Shown: positions 8,193 to 16,679 of the stretch, one piece after another
Layout of the letters: every line of letters starts with the position of its first letter
Numbering within the stretch: the stretch's first letter is position 1
Source: Streptomyces roseochromogenus subsp. oscitans DS 12.976
Lineage (GTDB): Bacteria; Actinomycetota; Actinomycetes; Streptomycetales; Streptomycetaceae
Reading direction: 5' to 3'
Length of the DNA stretch: 64,000 nucleotides
Assembly: GCF_000497445.1 (NCBI RefSeq)
Contig: NZ_CM002285.1
Location: forward strand, 6,812,597-6,876,596
Notes under the pieces: model-generated
The model's database searches: none
Told to the model about the DNA's origin: nothing
The model's input: the letters and a program-made list of their open reading frames with translations, nothing else
Program-made: the position numbers and the translations under genes

Positions 8193-9167
8193 TCAGCGTG
8201 TCGAGAAGGCGTACACCGTCTCCGAACGGTAGACCTTCCCCGGCCGCAGCACCGTGCCCGGGAACTCGGGCCGGTTCGGGGAGTCCGGGAAGTGCTGGGT
8301 CTCCAGGGCGATGCCGTCGCCCGGCGCGAACGGCTCGCCGAGATGCTCGGCCGTGTACAGCTGGAGACCCGGTTCGGTCGTCGACACCGTCAGAGTGCGG
8401 CCGGAGGCCGGGTCGTGGAGTTCGGCGACCTCCTGCGGGGCGGCGGTGACGCCCTTGTCCAGGACGAAGTTGTGGTCGTAGCCCGAGCCGACCTTGCGGG
8501 ACGTACGGAAGTCGAACCGGGAGCCGGTCACGTCCGCCAGGACCCCCGTCGGAATCAGGTCCGCGTCGACCGGGGTGAAACAGGAGGCGGCGAGCCGCAG
8601 TTCATGCCCGCCCGCATGACCCGAGCCGGCCAGGTTGAAGTAGCTGTGGTTGGTGAGGTTGATCACCGTCGGCGCGTCCGTGACCGCCTCGTAGGCGATC
8701 CGCAGCGCTCCGGCCGCGTCCAGCGAGTACGTCGCCGACACCTCGACCCGGCCCGGGAAGCCCTCCTCCCCGTGCGGGCTCACCCGGTGCAGCCGCACCC
8801 CGTGCTGCCCGGCGGGCTCAGCCGCCCACACCCGTTTGTCGAAACCGTGCCCGCCGCCGTGCAGGGAGTTCGGGCCGCTGTTCGGCTCCAGGGCGTAGAC
8901 AGCGCCGTCCAGCGGGAAGCGGGCGTGCGCGATCCGGTTGGCGTATCGGCCGACCAGGGCGCCGAAGTACGGCTCCGGGTGCGCGAGGTAGCCGTCCAGG
9001 CCGGCGAAGCCCAGCACGACGTCGGCCGTCCGGCCCTCCCGGTCCGGCACCCGCACCGATCGCACGATCCCGCCGTACGTCAGGACCTCCACCCGCGTCC
9101 CGGCGCGCTCCAGCGTCCAGCGATGGACCTCGGTGCCGTCGGAAAGTGTGCCGAAAAGTTCGCTCAT
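8193..9167 (-). CDS. galM: Aldose 1-epimerase
   Basis: Mutarotase of 324 residues that interconverts alpha and beta anomers of aldohexoses. Family blocks are seen: GRYANRIAHARF near residue 70, NSLHGG near residue 100, the catalytic histidine in NHSYFNLAG near residue 170, and the C-terminal glutamate region TEPGLQLYTAEHLG. The ATG at 9167 matches the family N-terminus (MSELFGTLSDGTEV), although no clear ribosome site precedes it. It starts 26 bp after the SGNH lipoprotein gene on the same strand, so the two may be cotranscribed. It ends facing the beta-glucosidase, giving a sugar-metabolism context. Confidence 0.9.
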   Translation of the reverse strand: MSELFGTLSDGTEVHRWTLERAGTRVEVLTYGGIVRSVRVPDREGRTADVVLGFAGLDGYLAHPEPYFGALVGRYANRIAHARFPLDGAVYALEPNSGPNSLHGGGHGFDKRVWAAEPAGQHGVRLHRVSPHGEEGFPGRVEVSATYSLDAAGALRIAYEAVTDAPTVINLTNHSYFNLAGSGHAGGHELRLAASCFTPVDADLIPTGVLADVTGSRFDFRTSRKVGSGYDHNFVLDKGVTAAPQEVAELHDPASGRTLTVSTTEPGLQLYTAEHLGEPFAPGDGIALETQHFPDSPNRPEFPGTVLRPGKVYRSETVYAFSTR

Positions 9168-9193
9168 CTGGAAAACAGTAGGCGACCGGTGTC

Positions 9194-10087
9194 CTACGCA
9201 ACCGGACGGGCCGCGGTGATCGTCCGGTACGCGATCGCCGCGAGCCGGGCCTGGCCGTCCTTGCTGGGATGGAACCAGTCCCAGTGGCTGAGCTGGTCCG
9301 TGTCGAAGCGGTAGGCGTAGACCGCGCCTCCGTCGAAGCGGCAGCGGCGGTCCTTGGCGCAGACCTCCTTCAGCACCTTGTTGTACTCCACCACCCGCTG
9401 CTGCACCTTGGCCCGGCGCACCACGGCCGCGCTGGTCAGATCGTCCGCGTCGGACAGCATCGACGGGCAGATGCCGAGCTTCCACACCTGCTTGCCCAGC
9501 GGATTGGTGCGCCCCTCGGACCACAGCCGCTTCAGGTTCGGCACGCTCGCCACGTACACCTGCGTCTTCGGCCGGGCCGTACGCAGCGTGCGCATCGCCT
9601 CCTCGAAGTCCGCTCGGAAATCGGTCACCGAGGTCATCGCCCGCGCCGAGGACCGGCAGGCGTCGTTCGCGCCCACCATCACCGTCACCAAGTCCGGGTC
9701 GCGCGCCGCCGCCTGGGACATCTGCTCCGGCAGGTCCGCCACCCGGGCGCCGGTCTCCGCGTAGTTCCAGCTGCGCTCCGCCGCGCCCGCGACCCCGAGC
9801 AGCCGCACCGCCAGGCTGTCGACCTTCGCGTCACTGCCCGTCGCCCACGACACCTCGGGGCAGTCCGACAGCACCGTGCACGCGTCGAAGCCGCGGGTGA
9901 TGGAGTCGCCGACCGCGGCGATCGAGGCCGGGCTGCGGTTCCACAGCGGCGCGGGTCTGGAGGCGCGATCCTTGGCGCCTTTGGGCGCGGACGAGCTCCC
10001 GCCCCCGGCGTCACAGCCGGCCACGCCCAGCACGGCGGCCGCCACGACGGCGAGAGCGGCCTGCCCACGGCTGCTTCGCTTCCGCAT
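9194..10087 (-). CDS. SGNH/GDSL hydrolase, lipoprotein
   Basis: Secreted, lipid-anchored esterase of 297 residues. The N-terminus is a lipoprotein signal: MRKR, hydrophobic core, and lipobox GVAGC with C25. The catalytic blocks of the SGNH superfamily follow: GDSITRG (nucleophile serine), the glycine and asparagine blocks (GANDACRSS), and the C-terminal D-x-x-H (DWFHPSKDG). The substrate is unknown; an ester on extracellular polysaccharide or lipid is possible. The ATG at 10087 is set by the signal peptide. Divergent from the DUF3145 gene across 265 bp. Confidence 0.9.
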   Translation of the reverse strand: MRKRSSRGQAALAVVAAAVLGVAGCDAGGGSSSAPKGAKDRASRPAPLWNRSPASIAAVGDSITRGFDACTVLSDCPEVSWATGSDAKVDSLAVRLLGVAGAAERSWNYAETGARVADLPEQMSQAAARDPDLVTVMVGANDACRSSARAMTSVTDFRADFEEAMRTLRTARPKTQVYVASVPNLKRLWSEGRTNPLGKQVWKLGICPSMLSDADDLTSAAVVRRAKVQQRVVEYNKVLKEVCAKDRRCRFDGGAVYAYRFDTDQLSHWDWFHPSKDGQARLAAIAYRTITAARPVA

Positions 10088-10352
10088 CCCCTGGTGATCC
10101 CCTCGTCGTCGAATCCGGTGTTCCGGGTGCTTCCTCCCATAACAACGTGCGAGGGTTCCCGACCGGGCGCCTTGGAACGGACCACCCCCGTACAAGCGTC
10201 CCCCTGGGTGAATGGCAGAGGTTTCCTGGCAGCGGGACCGACGGTACGTCACACTCCTTGCACCGCCGCAGGGTAGCCTCGCCATCAACGCGGCCGTCGC
10301 GCCACAGCCGCGAGCCAGTCCGCAAGATGTCCCGCTCTGCCCGGAGGTTCCG

Positions 10353-10847
10353 GTGACGACACGTGGAGTTCTGTACGTGCACTCCGCGCCGCGCGCGCTG
10401 TGCCCGCACGTCGAGTGGGCCGTCGCCGGGGTGCTCGGCACGCGCGTCAGCCTCGACTGGATCCGGCAGCCCGCGGCCCCCGGCACCTGGCGCTCCGAGT
10501 TCTCCTGGCAGGGCCAGGCCGGTACGGCCTCCAAGCTGGCCTCCGCGCTGCGCGGTTGGCACCTCCTGCGCTTCGAGGTCACCGCCGAGCCCTGCCCGAC
10601 CGCCGAGGGCGAGCGCTACAGCTGCACCCCCGACCTGGGCATCTTCCACGCCGTCACCGGCATCCACGGCGACATCCTGATCCCCGAGGACCGCCTCCGG
10701 GCGGCCCTGACCCGCGCTCAGCGCGAGGAGACCGACCTGGAAGCGGAGATCGCCAAGCTCCTGGGCAAGCCGTGGGACGACGAACTGGAGCCCTTCAGAT
10801 ACGCGGGCGAGGGCGCGCCGGTGCGCTGGCTGCACCAGGTGGTGTGA
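10353..10847 (+). CDS. DUF3145 conserved actinobacterial protein
   Basis: Protein of 164 residues belonging to the actinobacterial DUF3145 family (N-terminus MTTRGVLYVHSAPRALCPHV). Function unknown. It is predicted cytoplasmic, with two aromatic-rich segments (RSEFSWQGQAGTASKLASAL and RGWHLLRFEVT) and an acidic end. The GTG at 10353 is favoured by a CGGAGG site 5 bases upstream and by the family N-terminus; an in-frame upstream ATG at 10212 has no such support. It converges on fabF with a strong hairpin between them. Confidence 0.88.
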   Translation: MTTRGVLYVHSAPRALCPHVEWAVAGVLGTRVSLDWIRQPAAPGTWRSEFSWQGQAGTASKLASALRGWHLLRFEVTAEPCPTAEGERYSCTPDLGIFHAVTGIHGDILIPEDRLRAALTRAQREETDLEAEIAKLLGKPWDDELEPFRYAGEGAPVRWLHQVV

Positions 10848-10881
10848 GGTTCCGTAGCCTTTGCGTATCCGGGTACGAGAA

Positions 10882-10909
10882 AGGGCCCCCGCCGACCGGC
10901 AGGGGCCCT
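10882..10909. terminator. Bidirectional terminator between DUF3145 and fabF
   Basis: AGGGCCCC (10882-10889) and GGGGCCCT (10902-10909) form a perfect stem, extended inside by GCC/GGC around a short loop. It closes both the fab operon and DUF3145. Confidence 0.75.
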
Positions 10910-10920
10910 CACGCACGTTC

Positions 10921-12192
10921 TCAGACGCTACGGAACGCCAGCACCACGTTGTGCCCGCCGAAGCCGAACGAGTCGTTCAGCGCGGCGATGCGCCCCTCGA
11001 CGGGCAGCTTCCGGGCCTCGCCCCGGACGACATCGGCGTTGGCCTCCGCCTCGGGGTCGATGTTCTCGACGTTGATCGTCGGCGGCGCCACCCGGTGGTA
11101 CAGCGCGAGCACGGTCGCGACCGACTCCACGCCGCCCGCGCCACCGAGCAGATGGCCGGTCATCGACTTGGTCGCGGAGACCGCCATGTGGTCCGCGTCG
11201 TCGCCGAACACCTTCCGCAGCGCCTTCAGCTCGGCGATGTCACCGGCCGGAGTCGAGGTGGCGTGCGCGTTGACGTGCACGATCTCGGCCGGGTCCAGGT
11301 CGTTGTTGTCCATCAGGTTCTGCAGTGCGTGCGAGATGCCGCGGCCCTCGGGCTCCGGCTGCACGATGTCGTGGCTGTCGGCGGAGACACCCTGCCCGAC
11401 CGCCTCGGCGTAGACGCGCGCACCGCGCTTGGCCGCGTGCTCGGCGGACTCCAGGACGATCACGCCCGCGCCCTCGCCGAGGACGAAGCCGTCGCGGTCG
11501 ACGTCGTAGGGACGAGAGGCACCCTGCGGGTTCTCGTTGTTCTTGGACATCGCCATCATGTTGCCGAACGCGGCGATCGGCAGCGGGTGGATGGCGGCCT
11601 CCGTACCGCCGGCGACGACGACGTCGGCGCGGCCGGTGCGGATCATCTCGATGGCGTAGCCGATGGCCTCGGCGCCCGAGGCGCACGCGGAGACCGGCGT
11701 GTGCACGCCCGCGCGGGCGCCCACGAGCAGGCCCACGTTGGCCGAGGGGCCGTTCGGCATCAGCATGGGGACGGTGTGCGGGGAGACGCGGCGGACGCCC
11801 TTCTCCTTGAGCACGTCGTACTGGTCGAGCAGAGTCGTCACGCCGCCGATGCCGGAGGCGATGACGGCGCCGAGCCGGTCCGGGTCGACGGTGCCGTCCT
11901 CCCCGGCCTTGGCGGTGAAGCCCGCGTCCTTCCAGGCCTCCTGAGCGGCGATCAGCGCGAACTGCGCCGAACGGTCCAGCCTGCGGGCCTGCGGCCGCGG
12001 GATGACCTCGGTGGGCTCCACGGCGATCGGGGCCGCGATACGGACGGCCTGCTCGGCCGCCCACTCCTGCTCCAGAGGCTTGACACCGGACGTGCCGGCG
12101 ATGAGGGCCTCCCAGGTCGAGGCTGCGTCGCCACCCAGCGGTGTGGTTGCGCCGATACCGGTGACGACCACGGTGCGATTGGTCGGGCTCAC
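10921..12192 (-). CDS. fabF: 3-oxoacyl-ACP synthase II
   Basis: Condensing enzyme of type II fatty-acid synthesis, elongating acyl-ACP with malonyl-ACP. 423 residues, usual length. The thiolase-fold catalytic triad is present: C170 in TPVSACASGA, a histidine in VNAHATSTPAGD, and a histidine in SMTGHLLGGAGG. The C-terminal NDSFGFGGHNVVLAF block is also typical. It is the last gene of fabD-fabH-acpP-fabF, 84 bp after acpP, and ends at a strong hairpin. In characterised streptomycetes this operon is essential and transcribed from upstream of fabD. Confidence 0.97.
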   Translation of the reverse strand: MSPTNRTVVVTGIGATTPLGGDAASTWEALIAGTSGVKPLEQEWAAEQAVRIAAPIAVEPTEVIPRPQARRLDRSAQFALIAAQEAWKDAGFTAKAGEDGTVDPDRLGAVIASGIGGVTTLLDQYDVLKEKGVRRVSPHTVPMLMPNGPSANVGLLVGARAGVHTPVSACASGAEAIGYAIEMIRTGRADVVVAGGTEAAIHPLPIAAFGNMMAMSKNNENPQGASRPYDVDRDGFVLGEGAGVIVLESAEHAAKRGARVYAEAVGQGVSADSHDIVQPEPEGRGISHALQNLMDNNDLDPAEIVHVNAHATSTPAGDIAELKALRKVFGDDADHMAVSATKSMTGHLLGGAGGVESVATVLALYHRVAPPTINVENIDPEAEANADVVRGEARKLPVEGRIAALNDSFGFGGHNVVLAFRSV

Positions 12193-12276
12193 GGGAATTC
12201 TTTCTCCAACGGATACGGGATTCTACGGCGCCACCGCCGGGTGGCGGGGCCTTGCAGCCTGGGCCTAAGGGGTGGC

Positions 12277-12525
12277 TCAGTCCTGGTGCTTGAGGATGTA
12301 GGAGGTGGCGTCGCCGACGGTCTTGAGGTTCTTGACGTCCTCGTCCGGGATCTTCACGTCGAAGCGCTCCTCGGCGGCGACGACGACCTCGACCATGGAC
12401 AGCGAGTCGACGTCCAGGTCGTCGGTGAAGGACTTGTCCAACTGGACGTCCTCAACCGGGATGCCAGCGATCTCGTTCACGATCTCGGCGAGACCCTTGA
12501 CGATCTCTTCCTGAGTGGCGGCCAT
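12277..12525 (-). CDS. acpP: Acyl carrier protein of fatty-acid synthesis
   Basis: 82-residue acidic acyl carrier protein that carries growing acyl chains on a 4'-phosphopantetheine arm. The attachment serine is S41 in LDVDSLSMVEV. Four-helix length and charge are typical of primary-metabolism ACPs. The ATG at 12525 has an AGAAGGAG site. It lies between fabH and fabF on the same strand, the usual Streptomyces order. Confidence 0.97.
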   Translation of the reverse strand: MAATQEEIVKGLAEIVNEIAGIPVEDVQLDKSFTDDLDVDSLSMVEVVVAAEERFDVKIPDEDVKNLKTVGDATSYILKHQD

Positions 12526-12622
12526 GTTGGCGCTCCTTCTTCGTTTTCTTCGGTGTCTTCGATGTTCAGACGGTTTGTGGCGATTGCTGCCGTGCCCGAT
12601 CGCAAGATCCGGCACGGAGTGC

Positions 12623-13654
12623 CTAGGGGAGGGTAACGACCGTCGCGGCGTAGACGAGACCCGCCCCGAATCCGATGACGAGCGCGGTGTCACCGCTCTT
12701 CGCCTCCCCGGTCGCCAGGAGCCGCTCCATCGCGAGCGGAATCGAGGCGGCCGAGGTGTTGCCGGTGGTGCGGATGTCCCGGGCGACCGTGACATGCTCC
12801 GGCAGTTTGAGAGTCTTCACCATCGAGTCGATGATCCGCACATTGGCCTGGTGCGGGATGAAGACGTCGAGTTCGTCCGCGCTGATCCCGGCCGCGTCCA
12901 GCGCCTGCTGGGCGACCTTCGCCATCTCGTACACGGCCCAGCGGAACACCGCCTGGCCTTCCTGCGTGATGGCGGGGAACTTGATGTTGCCCTCGCTGTC
13001 CAAGGGCAGCTCGCCGAGGTCACCGATCCGGAACCGGTTCCAGGGGATGGTCTGCTTGATCGTCTCGGCCTTGTCGCCCTCGGAGCCCCACACGGTCGGG
13101 CCGATGGCCGGCTCCCGCGAGGGGCCGACGATGACCGCGCCGGCGCCGTCGCCGAACAGGAAGGCCGTGGCCCGGTCCTCCAGGTCGGTCAGGTCGCTCA
13201 GCCGCTCCACGCCGATGACGAGCACGTACTCGGCGGAACCTTCCACCACCATGCCCTTGGCGAGGGTCAGGCCGTAGCCGAAGCCCGCGCAGCCGGCCGA
13301 GATGTCGAAGGCGGCGGCCTTGTCGGTGCCCAGCTTGTCGGCGATCTCGGTGGCGACGGCCGGGGTCTGGCTGAAGTGCGAGACGGTCGAGACGACGACC
13401 GCGCCGATCTGCTCGGCGCCGATACCGGCGTCCGCGATCGCCTTGCCGGAGGCCTCGATCGCCATCGCGGCCACGGTCTCCTCGGGACCGGCCCAGTGCC
13501 GGGTCTCGATGCCGGAGCGAGAGCGGATCCACTCGTCGGACGAGTCGATCTTCTCCAGGATCACCTCGTTGGGCACCACCCGGGTCGGCCGGTAGCCGCC
13601 GACGCCGAGGATGCGCGCATACGGGGCGCCCTTGCTGGGCTTGATCTTCGCCAT
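12623..13654 (-). CDS. fabH: 3-oxoacyl-ACP synthase III
   Basis: Initiating ketosynthase of 343 residues that condenses an acyl-CoA primer (including branched primers in streptomycetes) with malonyl-ACP. The Cys-His-Asn triad is visible: C122 in ISAGCAGFGYG, histidine in IPHQANVRI, asparagine in TTGNTSAASIP. The ATG at 13654 has an AAGGAG site and begins 10 bp after the fabD stop, indicating translational coupling. A 98-bp gap separates it from acpP. Confidence 0.97.
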   Translation of the reverse strand: MAKIKPSKGAPYARILGVGGYRPTRVVPNEVILEKIDSSDEWIRSRSGIETRHWAGPEETVAAMAIEASGKAIADAGIGAEQIGAVVVSTVSHFSQTPAVATEIADKLGTDKAAAFDISAGCAGFGYGLTLAKGMVVEGSAEYVLVIGVERLSDLTDLEDRATAFLFGDGAGAVIVGPSREPAIGPTVWGSEGDKAETIKQTIPWNRFRIGDLGELPLDSEGNIKFPAITQEGQAVFRWAVYEMAKVAQQALDAAGISADELDVFIPHQANVRIIDSMVKTLKLPEHVTVARDIRTTGNTSAASIPLAMERLLATGEAKSGDTALVIGFGAGLVYAATVVTLP

Positions 13655-13664
13655 GTACGGCTCC

Positions 13665-14597
13665 TTAGGAACCTGCGTGCTCGGAGATGAGCTCACGGGC
13701 CGCGTCGAGATCGTCGGGGGTCTTCAGGGCCAGCGTCTTGACGCCGGGCAGCGCCCGCTTGGCCAGGCCGGTCAGCGTGCCGCCCGGGCACACCTCGATG
13801 AGCGCGGTGACGCCCAGCTCCTTGAACGTCTCCATGCACAGGTCCCAGCGCACCGGGTTGGCGACCTGGCCGACCAGCCGCTCCAGGACCTCGGCGCCGG
13901 TCGCGACGGCCTGCCCGTCCTTGTTGGAGACGTAGGTGACCTTCGGGTCGGCGGGCGTCAGCTCCGCGGCGGCCTTGGCCAGCGTCTCGACGGCGGGAGC
14001 CATGTGGCGGGTGTGGAAGGCGCCGGCGACCTTCAGCGCGACGACCTTGCGGACGCCCTCGGGCTTGTCCTCGTTCAGCGCGGCGAGCTGCTCCAGTGTG
14101 CCCGCGGCGACGATCTGGCCCGCGCCGTTGATGTTCGCCGGGGTCAGGCCCAGCTTCTCCAGGTGTGCCACGGAGGTCTCGGGGTCGCCGCCGAGCAGCG
14201 CCGACATGCCCGTCTCGGTGATCGCGGCGGCATCGGCCATCGCCAGCCCGCGCCTGCGGACCAGACGGAGGGCGTCCACGTCGTCCAGGACGCCGGTGAA
14301 GGCGGCGGCGGTGATCTCACCGACGCTGTGACCGGCGACCGCGGCCGGCGCGATCTCAGAGATGTCACCGAGTGCCGCGCCGGACAGGAGGCCGGCGGCG
14401 ACCAGCAGCGGCTGGGCGATCGCGGTGTCACGGATCTCGTCCGCGTCGGCGTTCGTGCCGTAGTGCAACAGGTCTAGGTCGAGGGCGGCGGACCAGTCAC
14501 GCAGACGGTCCTGGACACCGGGCAGATCCAGCCAGGGGGTCAGGAAGCCGGGCGTCTGGGCGCCCTGGCCGGGAGCGACGAGTACGAGCACTCTCAC
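13665..14597 (-). CDS. fabD: Malonyl-CoA:ACP transacylase
   Basis: Loads malonate from CoA onto ACP for fatty-acid (and often polyketide) synthesis. 310 residues. The GHSVGEI nucleophile elbow has S91, and the partner histidine is in GAFHTRHM. The start is either GTG 14597 or GTG 14591; the second gives the family N-terminus LVLVAPGQGAQ almost at once, so the protein may be two residues shorter. First gene of the fab operon, 83 bp downstream of fasR, with a striking inverted repeat in the gap. Confidence 0.96.
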   Translation of the reverse strand: MRVLVLVAPGQGAQTPGFLTPWLDLPGVQDRLRDWSAALDLDLLHYGTNADADEIRDTAIAQPLLVAAGLLSGAALGDISEIAPAAVAGHSVGEITAAAFTGVLDDVDALRLVRRRGLAMADAAAITETGMSALLGGDPETSVAHLEKLGLTPANINGAGQIVAAGTLEQLAALNEDKPEGVRKVVALKVAGAFHTRHMAPAVETLAKAAAELTPADPKVTYVSNKDGQAVATGAEVLERLVGQVANPVRWDLCMETFKELGVTALIEVCPGGTLTGLAKRALPGVKTLALKTPDDLDAARELISEHAGS

Positions 14598-14657
14598 ACT
14601 CTCTCTTGGGGACGGCCATGGCCGCCCGTGAGGACAGGGACGAAGAACACGAAGGGC

Positions 14658-14678
14658 TTTTGTGGGCCCCCGACAAAA
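14658..14678 (-). promoter_or_regulatory. Inverted repeat upstream of fabD, candidate FasR site
   Basis: TTTTGT (14658-14663) and ACAAAA (14673-14678) form a perfect AT-rich inverted repeat around a 9-base GC spacer, just after the fasR stop and about 61-81 bp before the fabD start. The AT-rich arms stand out here. FasR is known to activate the fab operon from the fabD promoter region in S. coelicolor; that this repeat is the site is inference. Confidence 0.45.
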
Positions 14679-14680
14679 CC

Positions 14681-15898
14681 CTATGCCGGGGTCTCGCCGT
14701 CGGCCAGACGCCCGAGGATGAGCGCGATCCGCAGTGTGAACGCGGATCGTACATCCGATGGCGACCAGCCGGTGACGTCAGTCACACGTCGGAGCCGGTA
14801 GCGCACGGTGTTCGGGTGAACGAAGAGCATCCGGGCGGCGCCCTCCAGGCTGCTCGCCTGCTCGAGGTAGACGCTCAGGGTCTCAAGGAGCGCCGAGCCC
14901 GCCTCCTCCAGTGGTCTGTAGATCTCCTCCACCAGTTGCTCGCGGGCGCTCGGATCGCCCGCGATCGCGCGCTCCGGCAGCAGATCGTCCGCCAGCACCG
15001 GCCGCGGCGCGTCCTGCCAGGCGGAACACGCCTTGAGGCCCGCGGCGGCGGCCTGCGCCGACCGCGTGGCGGCCAGCAGATCCGGTACGACGGGCCCCGC
15101 GACCACCGGCCCGGCGGCAAAGGGCCCGATCAGCGACTTGGCGACGGCGAGCGGATTGGAACTGCCGCCCGCGATGACGACGAGCCGATCCCCGAGCACC
15201 CCGGTGAGCACCTGCAGCTTGGCATGCCGGGCGGCCCGCCGAATGGCCTCGACGGTCAGCTCACTGTCCCCGTCGGGCGCGGTCCCGAGCACGACACACA
15301 CATGCTCGGGTGAGTTCCACCCGAGCGCCGCGGCCCGGCTGACGGCACCTTCGTCCGCCTCCCCGCTGAGCACCGCGTTGACCACCAGCGACTCCAGCCG
15401 CGCGTCCCAGGCACCGCGTGCCTCGGCGGCCTGGGCGTACACCTGCGCGGTGGCGAAGGCGATCTCCCGGGCGTAGACGAGCAGCGCCTCACGCAGCACG
15501 CCCTCGTCCCCGGGAGCCGCCACTTCATCGATGGCGGACTCCATGACCTCGATGGTGGTCCGCACCATCTCCACGGTCTGCCGCAGCGTGATGGCCCGGG
15601 TCAGCTCGCGCGGCGCGGTCCCAAACACGTCGGTGGAGATCGCCTGCGGGGCCTCGGGGTGCCGGAACCACTCGGTGAAGGCCGCGATGCCCGCCTGGGC
15701 CACGAGCCCGATCCAGGACCGGTTCTCCGGGGGCATGGCCCGGTACCACGGCAGGGTCTCGTCCATGCGCGCGATGGCCTGCGCGGCGAGGGACCCGGAG
15801 GACTTCTCCAGCCGCTTCAGGGTCGCGGCGTGCGGGTGGACGTCGTGTGCGTGGTGACCGGCGTGCGGCTCGCTGCTGCGGGATTCGGGTTCGGGCAC
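14681..15898 (-). CDS. fasR: Fatty-acid synthesis activator, PucR-like regulator
   Basis: 405-residue regulator directly upstream of fabD on the same strand, the place of the characterised FasR activator of S. coelicolor, which is needed for normal fab transcription. The C-terminus carries the PucR-type helix-turn-helix (about residues 335-395: LFVHPNTVRYRLRRVTDVTG). The central part (about 170-300) is a GGDEF-like/sensor region, and the N-terminus has a His-rich start and helices. The start is GTG 15898, without a clear ribosome site. Likely control: acyl-CoA or malonyl-CoA status sets fab expression. Confidence 0.92.
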   Translation of the reverse strand: MPEPESRSSEPHAGHHAHDVHPHAATLKRLEKSSGSLAAQAIARMDETLPWYRAMPPENRSWIGLVAQAGIAAFTEWFRHPEAPQAISTDVFGTAPRELTRAITLRQTVEMVRTTIEVMESAIDEVAAPGDEGVLREALLVYAREIAFATAQVYAQAAEARGAWDARLESLVVNAVLSGEADEGAVSRAAALGWNSPEHVCVVLGTAPDGDSELTVEAIRRAARHAKLQVLTGVLGDRLVVIAGGSSNPLAVAKSLIGPFAAGPVVAGPVVPDLLAATRSAQAAAAGLKACSAWQDAPRPVLADDLLPERAIAGDPSAREQLVEEIYRPLEEAGSALLETLSVYLEQASSLEGAARMLFVHPNTVRYRLRRVTDVTGWSPSDVRSAFTLRIALILGRLADGETPA

Positions 15899-15994
15899 GG
15901 GGACAAGACTGCCTTATCCGGACGCCGACGTGCGCCGCCGGGTCAGGGGTGAGGGGGCCGCGCGCTGTCGCGCGGGTCTACGGTGGTGCGCGTG

Positions 15995-16648
15995 ATGGAC
16001 GTACGGCGCGCCGGTGAGCGCTACCCGGGGGGTGACCCCGAGGCCGGAATCGAGTCCTGGCATGCCTTCTCCTTCGGCCCGCACTACGACCCCGGCAACC
16101 TGCGCTTCGGTGCGGTGATCGCCTGCAACGAGGAGCGGCTCGCGCCCGGCGCCGGGTTCGGCGAACACCCGCACAGCCACACCGAGATCGTCACATGGGT
16201 GGTCGAGGGCGAGCTGACCCACCGCGACTCCACCGGCCATGAGACAAGGGTGCGCCCCGGCGACGTCCAGCGCCTCAGCTCGGCGGCGGGCGTCCGCCAC
16301 GTGGAACGCAACGACGGATCGTCGCCGCTCACCTTCATCCAGATGTGGCTGGCCCCGCGGGACCCCGGCGGGGTGCCGTCGTACGAGATCATCCCGGGCA
16401 TCGCCGACTCCACGCCGTACGCCGTCCCGAAGTCCGGCGCGATGCTGCACGTACGCCGCCTGGCGGCGGGGGAGCGCACGGCGGTACCGGACGCGGCGCA
16501 CGTGTACGTCCACATGGTCCGGGGCGAGATCGCGCTGGCCGGGGAGACCCTCGGACCCGGCGATTCAGCCCGCCTTACGCATCCGGAAGGGCTGGAGGCG
16601 GTGGGGGAGACGCCGGCGGAACTGCTCATGTGGGAGATGGGAGCGTAA
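15995..16648 (+). CDS. Pirin family protein (bicupin)
   Basis: Two-cupin protein of 217 residues in the pirin/YhhW group; some members oxidise quercetin, others act as redox-linked regulators. The N-terminal cupin has the metal ligands in GEHPHSHTEIVTW and a further glutamate/histidine in VVEGELTHRDSTGH. The C-terminal cupin is present but lacks the ligand set, as usual. The ATG at 15995 fits the family N-terminus MDVRRAGERYPGGD; GTG codons at 15983, 15986 and 15992 are in frame. Divergent from fasR, convergent with the next gene. Confidence 0.87.
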   Translation: MDVRRAGERYPGGDPEAGIESWHAFSFGPHYDPGNLRFGAVIACNEERLAPGAGFGEHPHSHTEIVTWVVEGELTHRDSTGHETRVRPGDVQRLSSAAGVRHVERNDGSSPLTFIQMWLAPRDPGGVPSYEIIPGIADSTPYAVPKSGAMLHVRRLAAGERTAVPDAAHVYVHMVRGEIALAGETLGPGDSARLTHPEGLEAVGETPAELLMWEMGA

Positions 16649-16653
16649 CCCGC

Positions 16654-16679
16654 CTGAGGCCGGCCCCGGCCGGCCTCAG
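16654..16679. terminator. Perfect palindromic hairpin between convergent genes
   Basis: CTGAGGCCGGCC and its exact complement GGCCGGCCTCAG are separated by only two bases. The structure sits between pirin and the next serine hydrolase and overlaps the latter's stop codon. Strong bidirectional terminator. Confidence 0.75.
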
